A stretch of 64,000 bases of DNA from the NCBI GenBank assembly GCA_963834135.1, contig CAWIAN010000007.1, forward strand, positions 372,001 through 436,000, given 5' to 3'. The stretch comes from Bog-257 sp963834135. GTDB lineage: Bacteria; Acidobacteriota; Terriglobia; Terriglobales; Acidobacteriaceae. A program made the position numbers and the translations under genes. Of this stretch, positions 34,182 to 41,685 are shown in pieces. The notes below the pieces were generated by a model. It was not told the DNA's origin. It saw only the letters and a program-made list of their open reading frames with translations, and did no database searches. Within the stretch, counting starts at the first letter, position 1. Each line of letters opens with the position of its first letter.

Positions 34182-35477
34182 TTACTTGCCGGCGTAGCTG
34201 ACCCGCCAGATCGAGTTCGATGCGTCGTCGGTGACCAGCAGCGATCCATCAGGGGCGACCGCCACGCCCACTGGACGTCCCCAAACGTCGCCGTTCGGCA
34301 GCACGAAGCCGGTCAGGAAATCTTCGTACTCGCCGCTGGCCTTGCCTGTCTGGTGAAGGGGGACGCGAATGACCTCGTAGCCCGCACGGGGCGAGCGATT
34401 CCATGATCCGTGCTGCGAGGAGAAGATGTCTCCCTGGTACTCGGCGGGGAATTGCTTGCCTTCGTAAAACGTCAATTCCAGCGAAGCATTGTGCGCCTGG
34501 AGGAGCACGTCGGGCACGATAACTTTGCTCTTCAGCTCAGGATGCGCGCCCTTCAACCGCGGATCGGGATTGCCTCCAATGTAGTAATAGGGCCAGCCGT
34601 AAAAACCGCCCTGCTTCACGTGCGTGATGTAGTCGGGCACCAGGTTGTTTCCCAATTGGTCGCGCTCGTTCACGGAGCACCAGAGCAGTCCGGTCTTCGG
34701 TTCGATCGCTAAACCACCGCCCGGATTGCGAATGCCGTAGGCATACATGTGCGGATTGGATCCGTCGGGGTTCATCACCCAGATCTGCGCGCGACCTTTT
34801 TCATCCGAGCTCTTATCGGGATCGTCGGCGTTGGAAGCCGAACCGACACCGACGAAGAGCTGCTTGCCGTCAGCTGAGAAAACCAGATCGCGAGTCGTAT
34901 GGGCGCCCCCGGACGGCAGATTTGCCAGCTGTTGGGGCTTGCCCGTCGCCTTCAAATCGCCATTGTGATATGGAAAGCGCAGTACGGCGTCGGTATCGCC
35001 GATGTAGATGTATTGCGGGTTTGGTCCCGGGGGATAGAAGGCAATTCCGTACGGCTCAGTCAGGCCGGTGACGAAGACCGAGGACTGCTGGGGCTTTCCG
35101 TCGGCCGTGATTCCACGGAAGACCCTGATGTCCCCATCATGCATCTCGGCTACGAAGAAGTCGCCATTCGGGGCAGTGAGAATTTTGCGAGGTTGCTTCA
35201 CGTCAGCCGTATAGAGCTCGACTTTGAAACCGGCTGGCGCCTGCGGCCACGCGTTCCTGGGGCGATCCACAACCGTGGGGCCGTTCGAGGCCGACTTTGT
35301 GGCGTAAGGAGCAGGCAAATCCTGCGCGGTAATCTTGTGCGTAGCGCCTGGCTTTTCGAAGCGATAGTCGGTAAAGGGAGCGGTGGGCGCCGGCGCGGAA
35401 GCTGAGTTCTGAGAGCACGCGCAAACGTTGAGGAGCAACAGAGCAGCTGCCGGGAGAAAGCGTGAAAGCTGGATCAT
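34182..35477 (-). CDS. Sorbosone dehydrogenase-like (GSDH) lipoprotein
   Basis: A 431-residue exported beta-propeller of the glucose/sorbosone dehydrogenase family. The signal peptide ends in a cysteine-rich stretch (LLLLNVCACS) compatible with a lipobox. The propeller has the family motifs APNGDFFVAEMHDGDIRVF, GLTEPYGIAFYPPG, YGIRNPGGGLAIEPKTG and QGGFYGWPYYYIG. Family members use PQQ to oxidise sugars, but many lack confirmed activity. No PQQ biosynthesis genes are in the window. A TTG just upstream of the ATG is a less likely start. It is divergent from the small membrane gene before gatB. Confidence 0.88.
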   Translation of the reverse strand: MIQLSRFLPAAALLLLNVCACSQNSASAPAPTAPFTDYRFEKPGATHKITAQDLPAPYATKSASNGPTVVDRPRNAWPQAPAGFKVELYTADVKQPRKILTAPNGDFFVAEMHDGDIRVFRGITADGKPQQSSVFVTGLTEPYGIAFYPPGPNPQYIYIGDTDAVLRFPYHNGDLKATGKPQQLANLPSGGAHTTRDLVFSADGKQLFVGVGSASNADDPDKSSDEKGRAQIWVMNPDGSNPHMYAYGIRNPGGGLAIEPKTGLLWCSVNERDQLGNNLVPDYITHVKQGGFYGWPYYYIGGNPDPRLKGAHPELKSKVIVPDVLLQAHNASLELTFYEGKQFPAEYQGDIFSSQHGSWNRSPRAGYEVIRVPLHQTGKASGEYEDFLTGFVLPNGDVWGRPVGVAVAPDGSLLVTDDASNSIWRVSYAGK

Positions 35478-35667
35478 CAAGGCCTCTAACGTAATATTTG
35501 GGCCGCCGCAAAGCTGGACGAGAGTTCCGGCGTCGCGTGGGCAGGTGTTCTTTAGATGTACGAGTTGCGATCCAGGTATCCGAGAAACGGCTGTTGGTTT
35601 TGGCGATAAAGGCGCTTGCAGAACGCCTGCTCCGGCGCTAGCCTGTGTGCAGCAGTGGGGTCTTTTT

Positions 35668-35901
35668 GTGTTCTCCCTCAGTTATGTGCTCATCATGGCG
35701 GGGCTGGCGTTCGGCGGCGCCGTGACCGTGGTCGGATTCGGCGGTCTCCTCATTGCCTGGTTCCATCGCAGCCTGGGATCGCCCTTGCCTCTGCCTACTC
35801 TTCACAACGCTTTTGAAAAACGCCTATACGTGATGGTCGGTATCGCCGGCGTGATCGTGTGGGGTAGCGCGTTTGTGTGCAGCCTAAATTTCACTCCCTA
35901 G
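35668..35901 (+). CDS. Small two-helix membrane protein upstream of gatB
   Basis: A 77-residue protein with two predicted membrane helices (MAGLAFGGAVTVVGFGGLLIAWF and LYVMVGIAGVIVWGSAFVCSL) joined by a short loop (PLPTLHNAFEKR). The frame is open from 35428, but the upstream part has mixed composition and overlaps the start region of the divergent gene, so a GTG at 35668 is proposed; GTGGGG lies eight bases before it. The position 18 bases before gatB is the main context. No named family is recognised. Confidence 0.5.
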   Translation: MFSLSYVLIMAGLAFGGAVTVVGFGGLLIAWFHRSLGSPLPLPTLHNAFEKRLYVMVGIAGVIVWGSAFVCSLNFTP

Positions 35902-35907
35902 CGCCGC

Positions 35908-35913
35908 TATAAT
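35908..35913 (+). promoter_or_regulatory. Consensus -10 box of gatB (leaderless candidate)
   Basis: TATAAT, ending six bases before the gatB ATG at 35920. No -35 hexamer of quality is seen at 16-18 bases. There is no ribosome-binding site; the transcript would start at or very near the ATG. Confidence 0.6.
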
Positions 35914-35919
35914 CGACGC

Positions 35920-37389
35920 ATGGTTACGGAAGCCCCGGTTGCGGCGCGCTCCAAATACGAGCCGGTCATTGGACTGGAAGTCCACGTCCAACTGCAGACC
36001 AAAACGAAGATCTTTTGTAGTTGTTCAACACACTTCGGCGATCCGCCGAATACCAACGTCTGCCCCGTTTGTCTGGGACTGCCCGGCGCGCTGCCGGTGC
36101 TGAACAGGCGTGCGGTGGAGTTTGCCGTGCTCGCTGCAACCGCGCTGAATTGCCAGGTCCGCGAGACCTCGATCTTCGCCCGCAAGAATTATTTCTATCC
36201 CGACCTGCCCAAGGGCTACCAGATTTCGCAGTATGACAAGCCGCTGGCGGAGCACGGTTTTATCGACATCAAGACAGCGGCGGGCCCCAAGAGAATCGGC
36301 ATCACTCGCGTTCATATGGAAGAAGACGCGGGCAAGAGCATCCATGACGGCCTGCCTGACAGCAGCGAATGGACGTCGATCGACTTGAATCGCTCCGGCG
36401 TGCCACTGATCGAGATCGTCAGCGAGCCCGACATCGCCTCGCCCGACGAAGCCTGGGAATACCTGACGCGGTTGAAGGAGATCATCCTGTACACCGGCGT
36501 CAGCGACTGCAACATGGAAGAGGGTTCGCTGCGTGCCGATGCCAACATCAGCATCAAGCCGCGAGGGCAGCGCGAGTTCGGCACCAAGACGGAAGTGAAG
36601 AACGTCAACTCCTTCCGCTTCATTCGCCAGGCGCTGGAGTATGAAATCGAGCGCCACGAACAGGTGCTGGAGTCGGGCGGCAAGATCATGCAGGAGACCC
36701 GCCTTTACAACGCTGCCGAAGGCAAGACTTATGGGATGCGCTCAAAGGAACAGGCACATGATTACCGCTACTTTCCTGAGCCTGATCTGTTGCCGCTGGT
36801 GATCGACGCGAAGTGGAGGGAGCAGATTGTTTCTGAACTGCCGGAGCTACCGGAGGCGCGCCGTGCTCGCATGGTGGCGCAGTACGGCATCACCGAATAT
36901 GACGCGACCACGTTGACCAGCACGCGCGCTCTGGCCGATCAGTTCGAGGAAGCGGCGGGGGCGGCGAAGAATCCCAAGCGCGTCGCAAATCTGGTACAGG
37001 GTGAGTTGATGGGCCGCCTGAAAGCCAAGGGGCTCGAGATCGAGCAGTCGCCGATTTCGATGAAGGGCGTAGCTATGTCTGCCGACCTGGTGGAGAGTGG
37101 CGCCATCAGTGGCAAGATTCTCAAAGATCTGTATGACCTGGCTTTTGAACGCGGCGAAGACTTTCCTGCAATTTACGCAAAGGAAAAGCCGCAACAGATC
37201 ACTGACACTGCGGCCATCGAGAAGATCATCGACGACGTGATAGCAGCCAGTCCTAAGCAGCTGGAACAGTATCGCGGCGGTAAGAAAACCGTAATTTCTT
37301 ACTTTGTAGGACAGGTCATGAAAGCGTCCAAGGGACAGGCCAATCCCGGCCTGGTGAATGAGTTGCTAGCGAAGAAGCTGGAAGGCTAG
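35920..37389 (+). CDS. gatB: Aspartyl/glutamyl-tRNA amidotransferase subunit B
   Basis: A 489-residue subunit of the GatCAB complex that converts Glu-tRNA-Gln (and Asp-tRNA-Asn) to the amidated form. The kinase core has YEPVIGLEVHVQLQTKTKIF, zinc-type cysteines in CSCSTHFGDPPNTNVCPVCLG, and EGSLRADANISIKPRGQ. The C-terminal part carries the helical and YqeY-like tail (KTVISYFVGQVMKASKGQANPGLVNELLAKKL). gatA and gatC are not adjacent, so the complex genes are dispersed. A TATAAT ends six bases before the ATG and there is no ribosome-binding site. Its length is normal. Confidence 0.98.
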   Translation: MVTEAPVAARSKYEPVIGLEVHVQLQTKTKIFCSCSTHFGDPPNTNVCPVCLGLPGALPVLNRRAVEFAVLAATALNCQVRETSIFARKNYFYPDLPKGYQISQYDKPLAEHGFIDIKTAAGPKRIGITRVHMEEDAGKSIHDGLPDSSEWTSIDLNRSGVPLIEIVSEPDIASPDEAWEYLTRLKEIILYTGVSDCNMEEGSLRADANISIKPRGQREFGTKTEVKNVNSFRFIRQALEYEIERHEQVLESGGKIMQETRLYNAAEGKTYGMRSKEQAHDYRYFPEPDLLPLVIDAKWREQIVSELPELPEARRARMVAQYGITEYDATTLTSTRALADQFEEAAGAAKNPKRVANLVQGELMGRLKAKGLEIEQSPISMKGVAMSADLVESGAISGKILKDLYDLAFERGEDFPAIYAKEKPQQITDTAAIEKIIDDVIAASPKQLEQYRGGKKTVISYFVGQVMKASKGQANPGLVNELLAKKLEG

Positions 37390-37465
37390 ACCGCGCAGGC
37401 AGCTGACGACGTTTTCATCGCGATCACAAACCTCTCATCGCCGGACACACCACCTCCAAGGATGC

Positions 37466-37629
37466 TGTCATGCCTGAGCGGAGGTGAGCTGTTTTGCGCG
37501 CCGTAGTCGAAGGACCGCTATACGCGAAGGATCTCATTCTCGGGTAGCGGACCTTCGACTGCGCGTCCGCCGCCGCAAAAGACAGGCGCGCGAAAAAGTA
37601 AGGCGCGGACGCATTCGCTCAGGATGACA
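37466..37629. repeat. TGTCATCCTGAGCG-type repeat, two copies facing each other
   Basis: Starts TGTCATGCCTGAGCG (37466), passes GTCGAAGGACCGCTA (37506-37520), then the inverse TAGCGGACCTTCGAC (37545-37559), and ends CGCTCAGGATGACA (37616-37629). It is thus a head-to-head pair that could fold into a long cruciform. The 410-base gap 37390-37799 also holds a possible tRNA remnant and a terminator; there is no gene. Confidence 0.75.
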
Positions 37630-37708
37630 CCCGTAATAGATAGGACGCCGCATCCTGAGGGTAATACCGCTGAATGGATATGGCGCTGGTCAACCCTTCC
37701 CAAACACC

Positions 37709-37735
37709 GCATCGGGATGAGATTCGAACTCCGAG
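37709..37735 (-). other. Possible tRNA 3'-end remnant
   Basis: On the minus strand the bases read GGAGTTCGAATCTC, which has the T-loop TTCGAAT flanked by a three-base GAG/CTC stem. A full T-stem (five pairs) and the rest of a tRNA cannot be found. It lies beside a terminator-like hairpin. It may be the leftover of a recombination or simple coincidence. Confidence 0.25.
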
Positions 37736-37743
37736 CATCAACA

Positions 37744-37773
37744 AAAAGCCGGAACCTTACGGTTCCGGCTTTT
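37744..37773. terminator. Perfect 13-base-pair bidirectional terminator
   Basis: AAAAGCCGGAACC and GGTTCCGGCTTTT enclose a TTAC loop. The arms begin and end in A/T tracts, so it can work on both strands. For the minus strand it lies 27 bases beyond the stop of the PEP-CTERM gene. Confidence 0.85.
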
Positions 37774-37799
37774 GTTTGTTTCGCCCAAAGGAGGGCTGT

Positions 37800-38381
37800 C
37801 TACAGCTTGCGACGACGCGCGTATGTAATGGCTCCGAGCAGTCCGCTGCCTAACAGCAGGATGCTGCTGGGTTCCGGTGTGGTCGTCTGAAACGCTCCGG
37901 AGAAGCTGGCGCCGTTAGGATCGCCGCCGGTAAAGAACACGTTGAGGAAGAACGGATCGCCGTTTGTCAGTTGGTTTCCCGGGCTGGCGGTGAAGATCAG
38001 TTCGTTGGTGCCGATCAGTTGAACTCCCCAGGGCTGAGTGTACGGTTGCGCGCAGAAGGCGGTCCCACCAGCATAGCCACCCACGCAGTCGCCGGTCTGT
38101 CCCGCCGCTACCAGCGCCGGATCGATCTCAACCCCGCTAGGCAGGTTGAAGGTGATCTCAAACGACGAAACCGTTGGTCCATTCCAGATACTGAGTCCGT
38201 TACCAACGCCGGGTATACCAAAATCGGGGGCAAACGGGGCACCGTCGAAGTCATAAGCAAACTCCTGGCCCGTCTGCAACGTGCCATCCGATCCCGATCC
38301 GCTGAAAGGAATGTCACCGGCAAATGCCAAGGTAGACAACAGAGCCATGAGGCATATCGCCAGGCATAGTTTCCGAATCAT
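37800..38381 (-). CDS. PEP-CTERM sorting domain protein
   Basis: A 193-residue exported protein. A signal peptide (MIRKLCLAICLMALLSTLAFAG) leads a beta-rich mature domain with a GNGLSIWNGPTVSSFEITFNL stretch, and the C-terminus is a textbook PEP-CTERM signal: TPEPSSILLLGSGLLGAITY followed by ARRRKL. Such proteins are sorted by an exosortase (EpsH-type) and tied to exopolysaccharide or biofilm. No exosortase gene lies in the window, so it must be elsewhere. A terminator follows the gene. The central region is otherwise unrecognised. Confidence 0.95.
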   Translation of the reverse strand: MIRKLCLAICLMALLSTLAFAGDIPFSGSGSDGTLQTGQEFAYDFDGAPFAPDFGIPGVGNGLSIWNGPTVSSFEITFNLPSGVEIDPALVAAGQTGDCVGGYAGGTAFCAQPYTQPWGVQLIGTNELIFTASPGNQLTNGDPFFLNVFFTGGDPNGASFSGAFQTTTPEPSSILLLGSGLLGAITYARRRKL

Positions 38382-38512
38382 GGGCTCTTGTTCCTCCCGG
38401 TTTCAGATTTAAGGTAGAGATGTTCAGCAAACTTTATGCACGTTAAACGCCAAGAGGCTACTCTGCAATCGTTTGAAAGCACGCTCCATTTTGGGCGGCC
38501 CGTTTTGCTCTA

Positions 38513-38540
38513 GTGCAAACTATTGCACATCCATGTGCAA
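38513..38540. promoter_or_regulatory. Three alternating TTGCAC half-sites between PEP-CTERM and RDD genes
   Basis: GTGCAA (38513-38518), TTGCAC (38523-38528) and a further GTGCAA (38535-38540) occur within 28 bases; TTGCACATCCATGTGCAA is an 18-base dyad. It lies in the divergent gap between the two genes, about 50 bases before the RDD promoter. An operator is likely; the regulator is unknown. Confidence 0.5.
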
Positions 38541-38590
38541 GGCTTTGCCCATCTTGCGGGATTTCAGGGCCAAGCTGCGCATTCTCAGGC

Positions 38591-38619
38591 TTTACACGCC
38601 AGCTACACGGGTTTAGTAT
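38591..38619 (+). promoter_or_regulatory. Sigma70 promoter of the RDD gene (near-leaderless)
   Basis: -35 TTTACA (five of six consensus bases) and -10 TAGTAT separated by 17 bases. The ATG begins nine bases after the -10 box, so the message would have a leader of only about three bases, without a ribosome-binding site. Confidence 0.65.
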
Positions 38620-38628
38620 TCCCATCCA

Positions 38629-39267
38629 ATGGAGACGGTGCTCGACGAAGTTTGTGCAAGCTGCGGCAACAGCCGCTTGCCGGATGGAAGCTTCTGTCTC
38701 TTTTGTGGAGACGTGCTGGCTGATCCGGCTCAGCCGAAGGCCGCTTCGTCGCAATCCGTCAGGCGTTTCTTGGATCCTGGAAACCCCACTTCCGACTCGT
38801 TTGAGTATGCCGGGTTCTGGCTGCGCGTTTGGGCCGGAGCGATTGACATTGTCATCGAGTGCCTGGGCGCACTGATCGTTACCTTCGGTCTGGACTTTGC
38901 CTTGACCCGCTTCGGACGATCTTTCGGATTCTCACCGTTCGACTCCAAAGTCGCCGTTGGCATGTCCTTCATCATCATTCTTGCCGTAGGCTCTTGGCTG
39001 TACTGCGCCTTCGCCGAGAGTTCCTCCTGGCGCGCGACGATAGGCAAACGCCTACTGGGTCTGCAAGTGGTATGCGCGGATGGCAGCCGCACCTCCTTCG
39101 GCGTGGCTACAGTTCGCCATCTGATGAAGTTCCTCTCTCTCTTCATCGTGATGATCGGTTTCCTCATGTCGGGATGGACCAAGCGCCGGCAAGCTCTGCA
39201 CGACATGCCCTGTGACTGCCTGGTCATCCGCGTTCCGGTAAAACCCTTCTCGCTGCTCTGTCACTAG
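38629..39267 (+). CDS. RDD family membrane protein with N-terminal zinc ribbon
   Basis: A 212-residue protein. The first 30 residues hold a zinc-ribbon-like pair (CASCGNSRLPDGSFCLFCGD). A linker follows, then the RDD domain with FEYAGFWLRVWAGAIDIVIECLGAL (the arginine and aspartate signature) and three membrane helices. SWRATIGKRLLGLQVV and RRQALHDMPCDCLVI are typical of the C-terminal half. RDD proteins are small membrane proteins; a transport role has been reported for some relatives. The start is next to a sigma70 promoter. It precedes the LPS transport genes by 52 bases but has its own promoter. Confidence 0.88.
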   Translation: METVLDEVCASCGNSRLPDGSFCLFCGDVLADPAQPKAASSQSVRRFLDPGNPTSDSFEYAGFWLRVWAGAIDIVIECLGALIVTFGLDFALTRFGRSFGFSPFDSKVAVGMSFIIILAVGSWLYCAFAESSSWRATIGKRLLGLQVVCADGSRTSFGVATVRHLMKFLSLFIVMIGFLMSGWTKRRQALHDMPCDCLVIRVPVKPFSLLCH

Positions 39268-39280
39268 CCGCTTCCCGCGG

Positions 39281-39310
39281 TTGGGCCGGGCCGCCGGCTT
39301 GGCGTAATAT
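39281..39310 (+). promoter_or_regulatory. Promoter before lptCA (leaderless candidate)
   Basis: -35 TTGGGC (39281) and -10 TAATAT (39305-39310) with an 18-base spacer. The ATG begins eight bases after the -10 box; no ribosome-binding site is present in that gap. Confidence 0.45.
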
Positions 39311-39318
39311 CGAAGCAG

Positions 39319-41685
39319 ATGTTCCAATCGATAGCCCAGGTGCGGAAATGGCTGGTGGTAGGCGTGTGCGTGCTCGTAGCCGCCGTCACCCTCTCGTACT
39401 GGATCGCCCGTTCTCGCGTACAACCAGTCCTGCACAATATCCCGCAACAGCTTGGCATTGACATTCAACAGACCAGCGACGGCTTCTCACTCTCCAAGTC
39501 CGAGGGCGGCCGCACCATCTACACCATCAAGGCGTCCAAGGCGGTGCAGTTCAAGCAGGGTGGCCACGCCGAGCTGAAGAATGTGGACATCGTGGTCTAC
39601 GGCAAGAATCACGACCGTTACGACCAGATCTACGGCGACCACTTCACCTACGATCAATCGACCGGCGACATCCAGGCAGTCGGCGAAGTCCACATCGATC
39701 TACAAGGCAATGCCGAAGGCCCGAGCAAGCCCGACCAGGCTCCTCCGGCCGAGCTCAAGAACCCATTGCACTTGGTCACGCGCTCGCTGACCTTCAACCA
39801 GAAGACCGGAATCGCGCAGACCGACGATGTAGTGAACTTCCAGACCGAGCAGGCGCACGGTTCGGCCAAAGGCGCGTACTACGATTCCAAGCAGAACGAA
39901 CTGGAACTGAAATCCGACATTCATATCGTTACCACCGGCGATCGAGCCGCGGTCATCACGGGCACCAGCGGCGTGATTCAGAAGAGCCCGCGGCAGGCGG
40001 TGCTGGCGAACGCTCGCATCGAGCAGCCGGACCGCACCATCACAGCCGACAAAGGAACGCTGTTGTTTTCGCCCGACAATACCGTGCAGCACGTCATCGC
40101 CGAGGGCAATGTTCATGTGCAAAGCCGAGGTCCGTCGATCATCGACGTGTACGGTCCCCGCGGCGATCTGGATATGGGTTCCCAGAACACAGTCCAGCAG
40201 GCGATCATCTCTGGCGGCGCTCGGTTCGACACCCACGGAAGCAGCGTGGCGCACGGTTCGGCCGACACCTTTATCGTCGACTTCGAAGGCAAGAACCAGG
40301 CTTCGAAGTTCCACATGATCAAGAATGCCAAGATGAAGCAGGATCCGCAGCCCGGCAAGTCGGGCTCAGGTGGGCAGCCGATGGAAATTGCTGCCGATCA
40401 ACTCGATTTCCAGCTGGCGGAAGGCAACGAGCTCAAGACCGCCGACACCGTCGGCAAAGCGGCGATAACGATTTTGCCGATGCCTCCGGGAACCAAGCCC
40501 GCGAAGAGCGTCAAGCCGGACCAGCAGATGGGAAGCTCGAACTCCACCACGGTTGCGACTGCAGGGAAGTTCCATGCAACCTTCGAGAACAACCACATTC
40601 AGACACTGCATGGCTGGCCAAATTCGAAGATCGTCTCGACCACTCCGGGCGAGCCCGACAAGACCAGCACCGCCGACAAACTCGATGTCACCTTCGATCC
40701 CCAAGGCGGCGTGCAAAAGTTGATCCAGACCGGCAACTTCGAGTATCACGAGCCGGGCCCGAACCCGCAGACCGGCGGACGTTCAGCCTTTGCCGACATG
40801 GCCACCTACACCCCGAACGATGAGATCCTGATCCTGACGGGATCGCCGCGAGTCATCGACGGCGGCATGACGACCACGGCTATCCACGTGAAAATGAATC
40901 GCCAGACTGGAGAAGGTTTCGCCGACGACGATGTGAAGACCACATACAGTGATCTGAAGCCGCAGCCGGACGGGGCGCTGCTGGCGAACTCCGATCCCAT
41001 TCACGTCACGGCACAACATATGACGGCGACCAAGCAGCCGGGCATCGCTCACTACACCGGCAACGTGCGTCTGTGGCAGACGGCCAACGTGGTGCGCGCT
41101 CCGAAGATGGACTTCGACAACGTGAACCGCTCCATCCTCGCCGAGTCGGATAAGTCGGAGACGGTGTCGAGCCTCTTCGTACAGCAGTCGCAGGACGGCA
41201 AACTTACTCCGGTCGACATTACCGCCGACAAACTGACCTACATCGATCAGGAACGGCGCGCGCGCTATACGGGGAACGTGCTGGCAAAGTCACCTACTGC
41301 CACGGTCACCTCCGAACAACTTGATGTGTACTTGAAGCAGGCTGATCCAGACGCCAAGGATGCGACGACCACTCCGACGGCCACTGCGCAGAAGCCGAAA
41401 GGGCTGTCGCTTCCCGGCTCCGATACGCCCAGCCAGATCGATCACATGATCGCAATTGGCCGGGTCGTGGTGACCGAACCGAACCGCCGGGCAGTAGGTG
41501 ATCGGCTGGTTTATACGGCGGATGACGCCAAATATATCTTGACGGGGAAATCGCCTAGCATTTTTGATGCCGAACACGGGACTGTGTGGGGCGATTCGTT
41601 GACTTTCTACAGTCACGATGATAGGGTTCTTGTTGAAAGTAAACGCTCTTCCCCTACCATTACACGCGCTCGTACCACGAAGTAA
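39319..41685 (+). CDS. LptC-LptA (OstA-like) fusion protein of the LPS transport bridge
   Basis: A 788-residue protein anchored by one N-terminal helix (WLVVGVCVLVAAVTLSYWI, about residues 12-30). An LptC-like domain (about 40-150) is followed by several OstA/LptA-type beta-jellyroll repeats (for example KGAYYDSKQNELELKSDIHI, PDRTITADKGTLLFSP, TADKLTYIDQERRARYTGNV). In E. coli LptC (191 aa) and LptA (185 aa) are separate, so this is a fusion with extra repeats that could span much of the periplasm. Its stop abuts the lptB start. Alternative: a periplasmic LptD-like N-domain protein, less likely given the helix. Confidence 0.88.
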   Translation: MFQSIAQVRKWLVVGVCVLVAAVTLSYWIARSRVQPVLHNIPQQLGIDIQQTSDGFSLSKSEGGRTIYTIKASKAVQFKQGGHAELKNVDIVVYGKNHDRYDQIYGDHFTYDQSTGDIQAVGEVHIDLQGNAEGPSKPDQAPPAELKNPLHLVTRSLTFNQKTGIAQTDDVVNFQTEQAHGSAKGAYYDSKQNELELKSDIHIVTTGDRAAVITGTSGVIQKSPRQAVLANARIEQPDRTITADKGTLLFSPDNTVQHVIAEGNVHVQSRGPSIIDVYGPRGDLDMGSQNTVQQAIISGGARFDTHGSSVAHGSADTFIVDFEGKNQASKFHMIKNAKMKQDPQPGKSGSGGQPMEIAADQLDFQLAEGNELKTADTVGKAAITILPMPPGTKPAKSVKPDQQMGSSNSTTVATAGKFHATFENNHIQTLHGWPNSKIVSTTPGEPDKTSTADKLDVTFDPQGGVQKLIQTGNFEYHEPGPNPQTGGRSAFADMATYTPNDEILILTGSPRVIDGGMTTTAIHVKMNRQTGEGFADDDVKTTYSDLKPQPDGALLANSDPIHVTAQHMTATKQPGIAHYTGNVRLWQTANVVRAPKMDFDNVNRSILAESDKSETVSSLFVQQSQDGKLTPVDITADKLTYIDQERRARYTGNVLAKSPTATVTSEQLDVYLKQADPDAKDATTTPTATAQKPKGLSLPGSDTPSQIDHMIAIGRVVVTEPNRRAVGDRLVYTADDAKYILTGKSPSIFDAEHGTVWGDSLTFYSHDDRVLVESKRSSPTITRARTTK

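Noticed and set aside
35428..35667. Long upstream extension of the small membrane protein before gatB
   Set aside because: Overlaps the start of the divergent dehydrogenase-like gene and lacks natural composition; a start at 35668 fits better.
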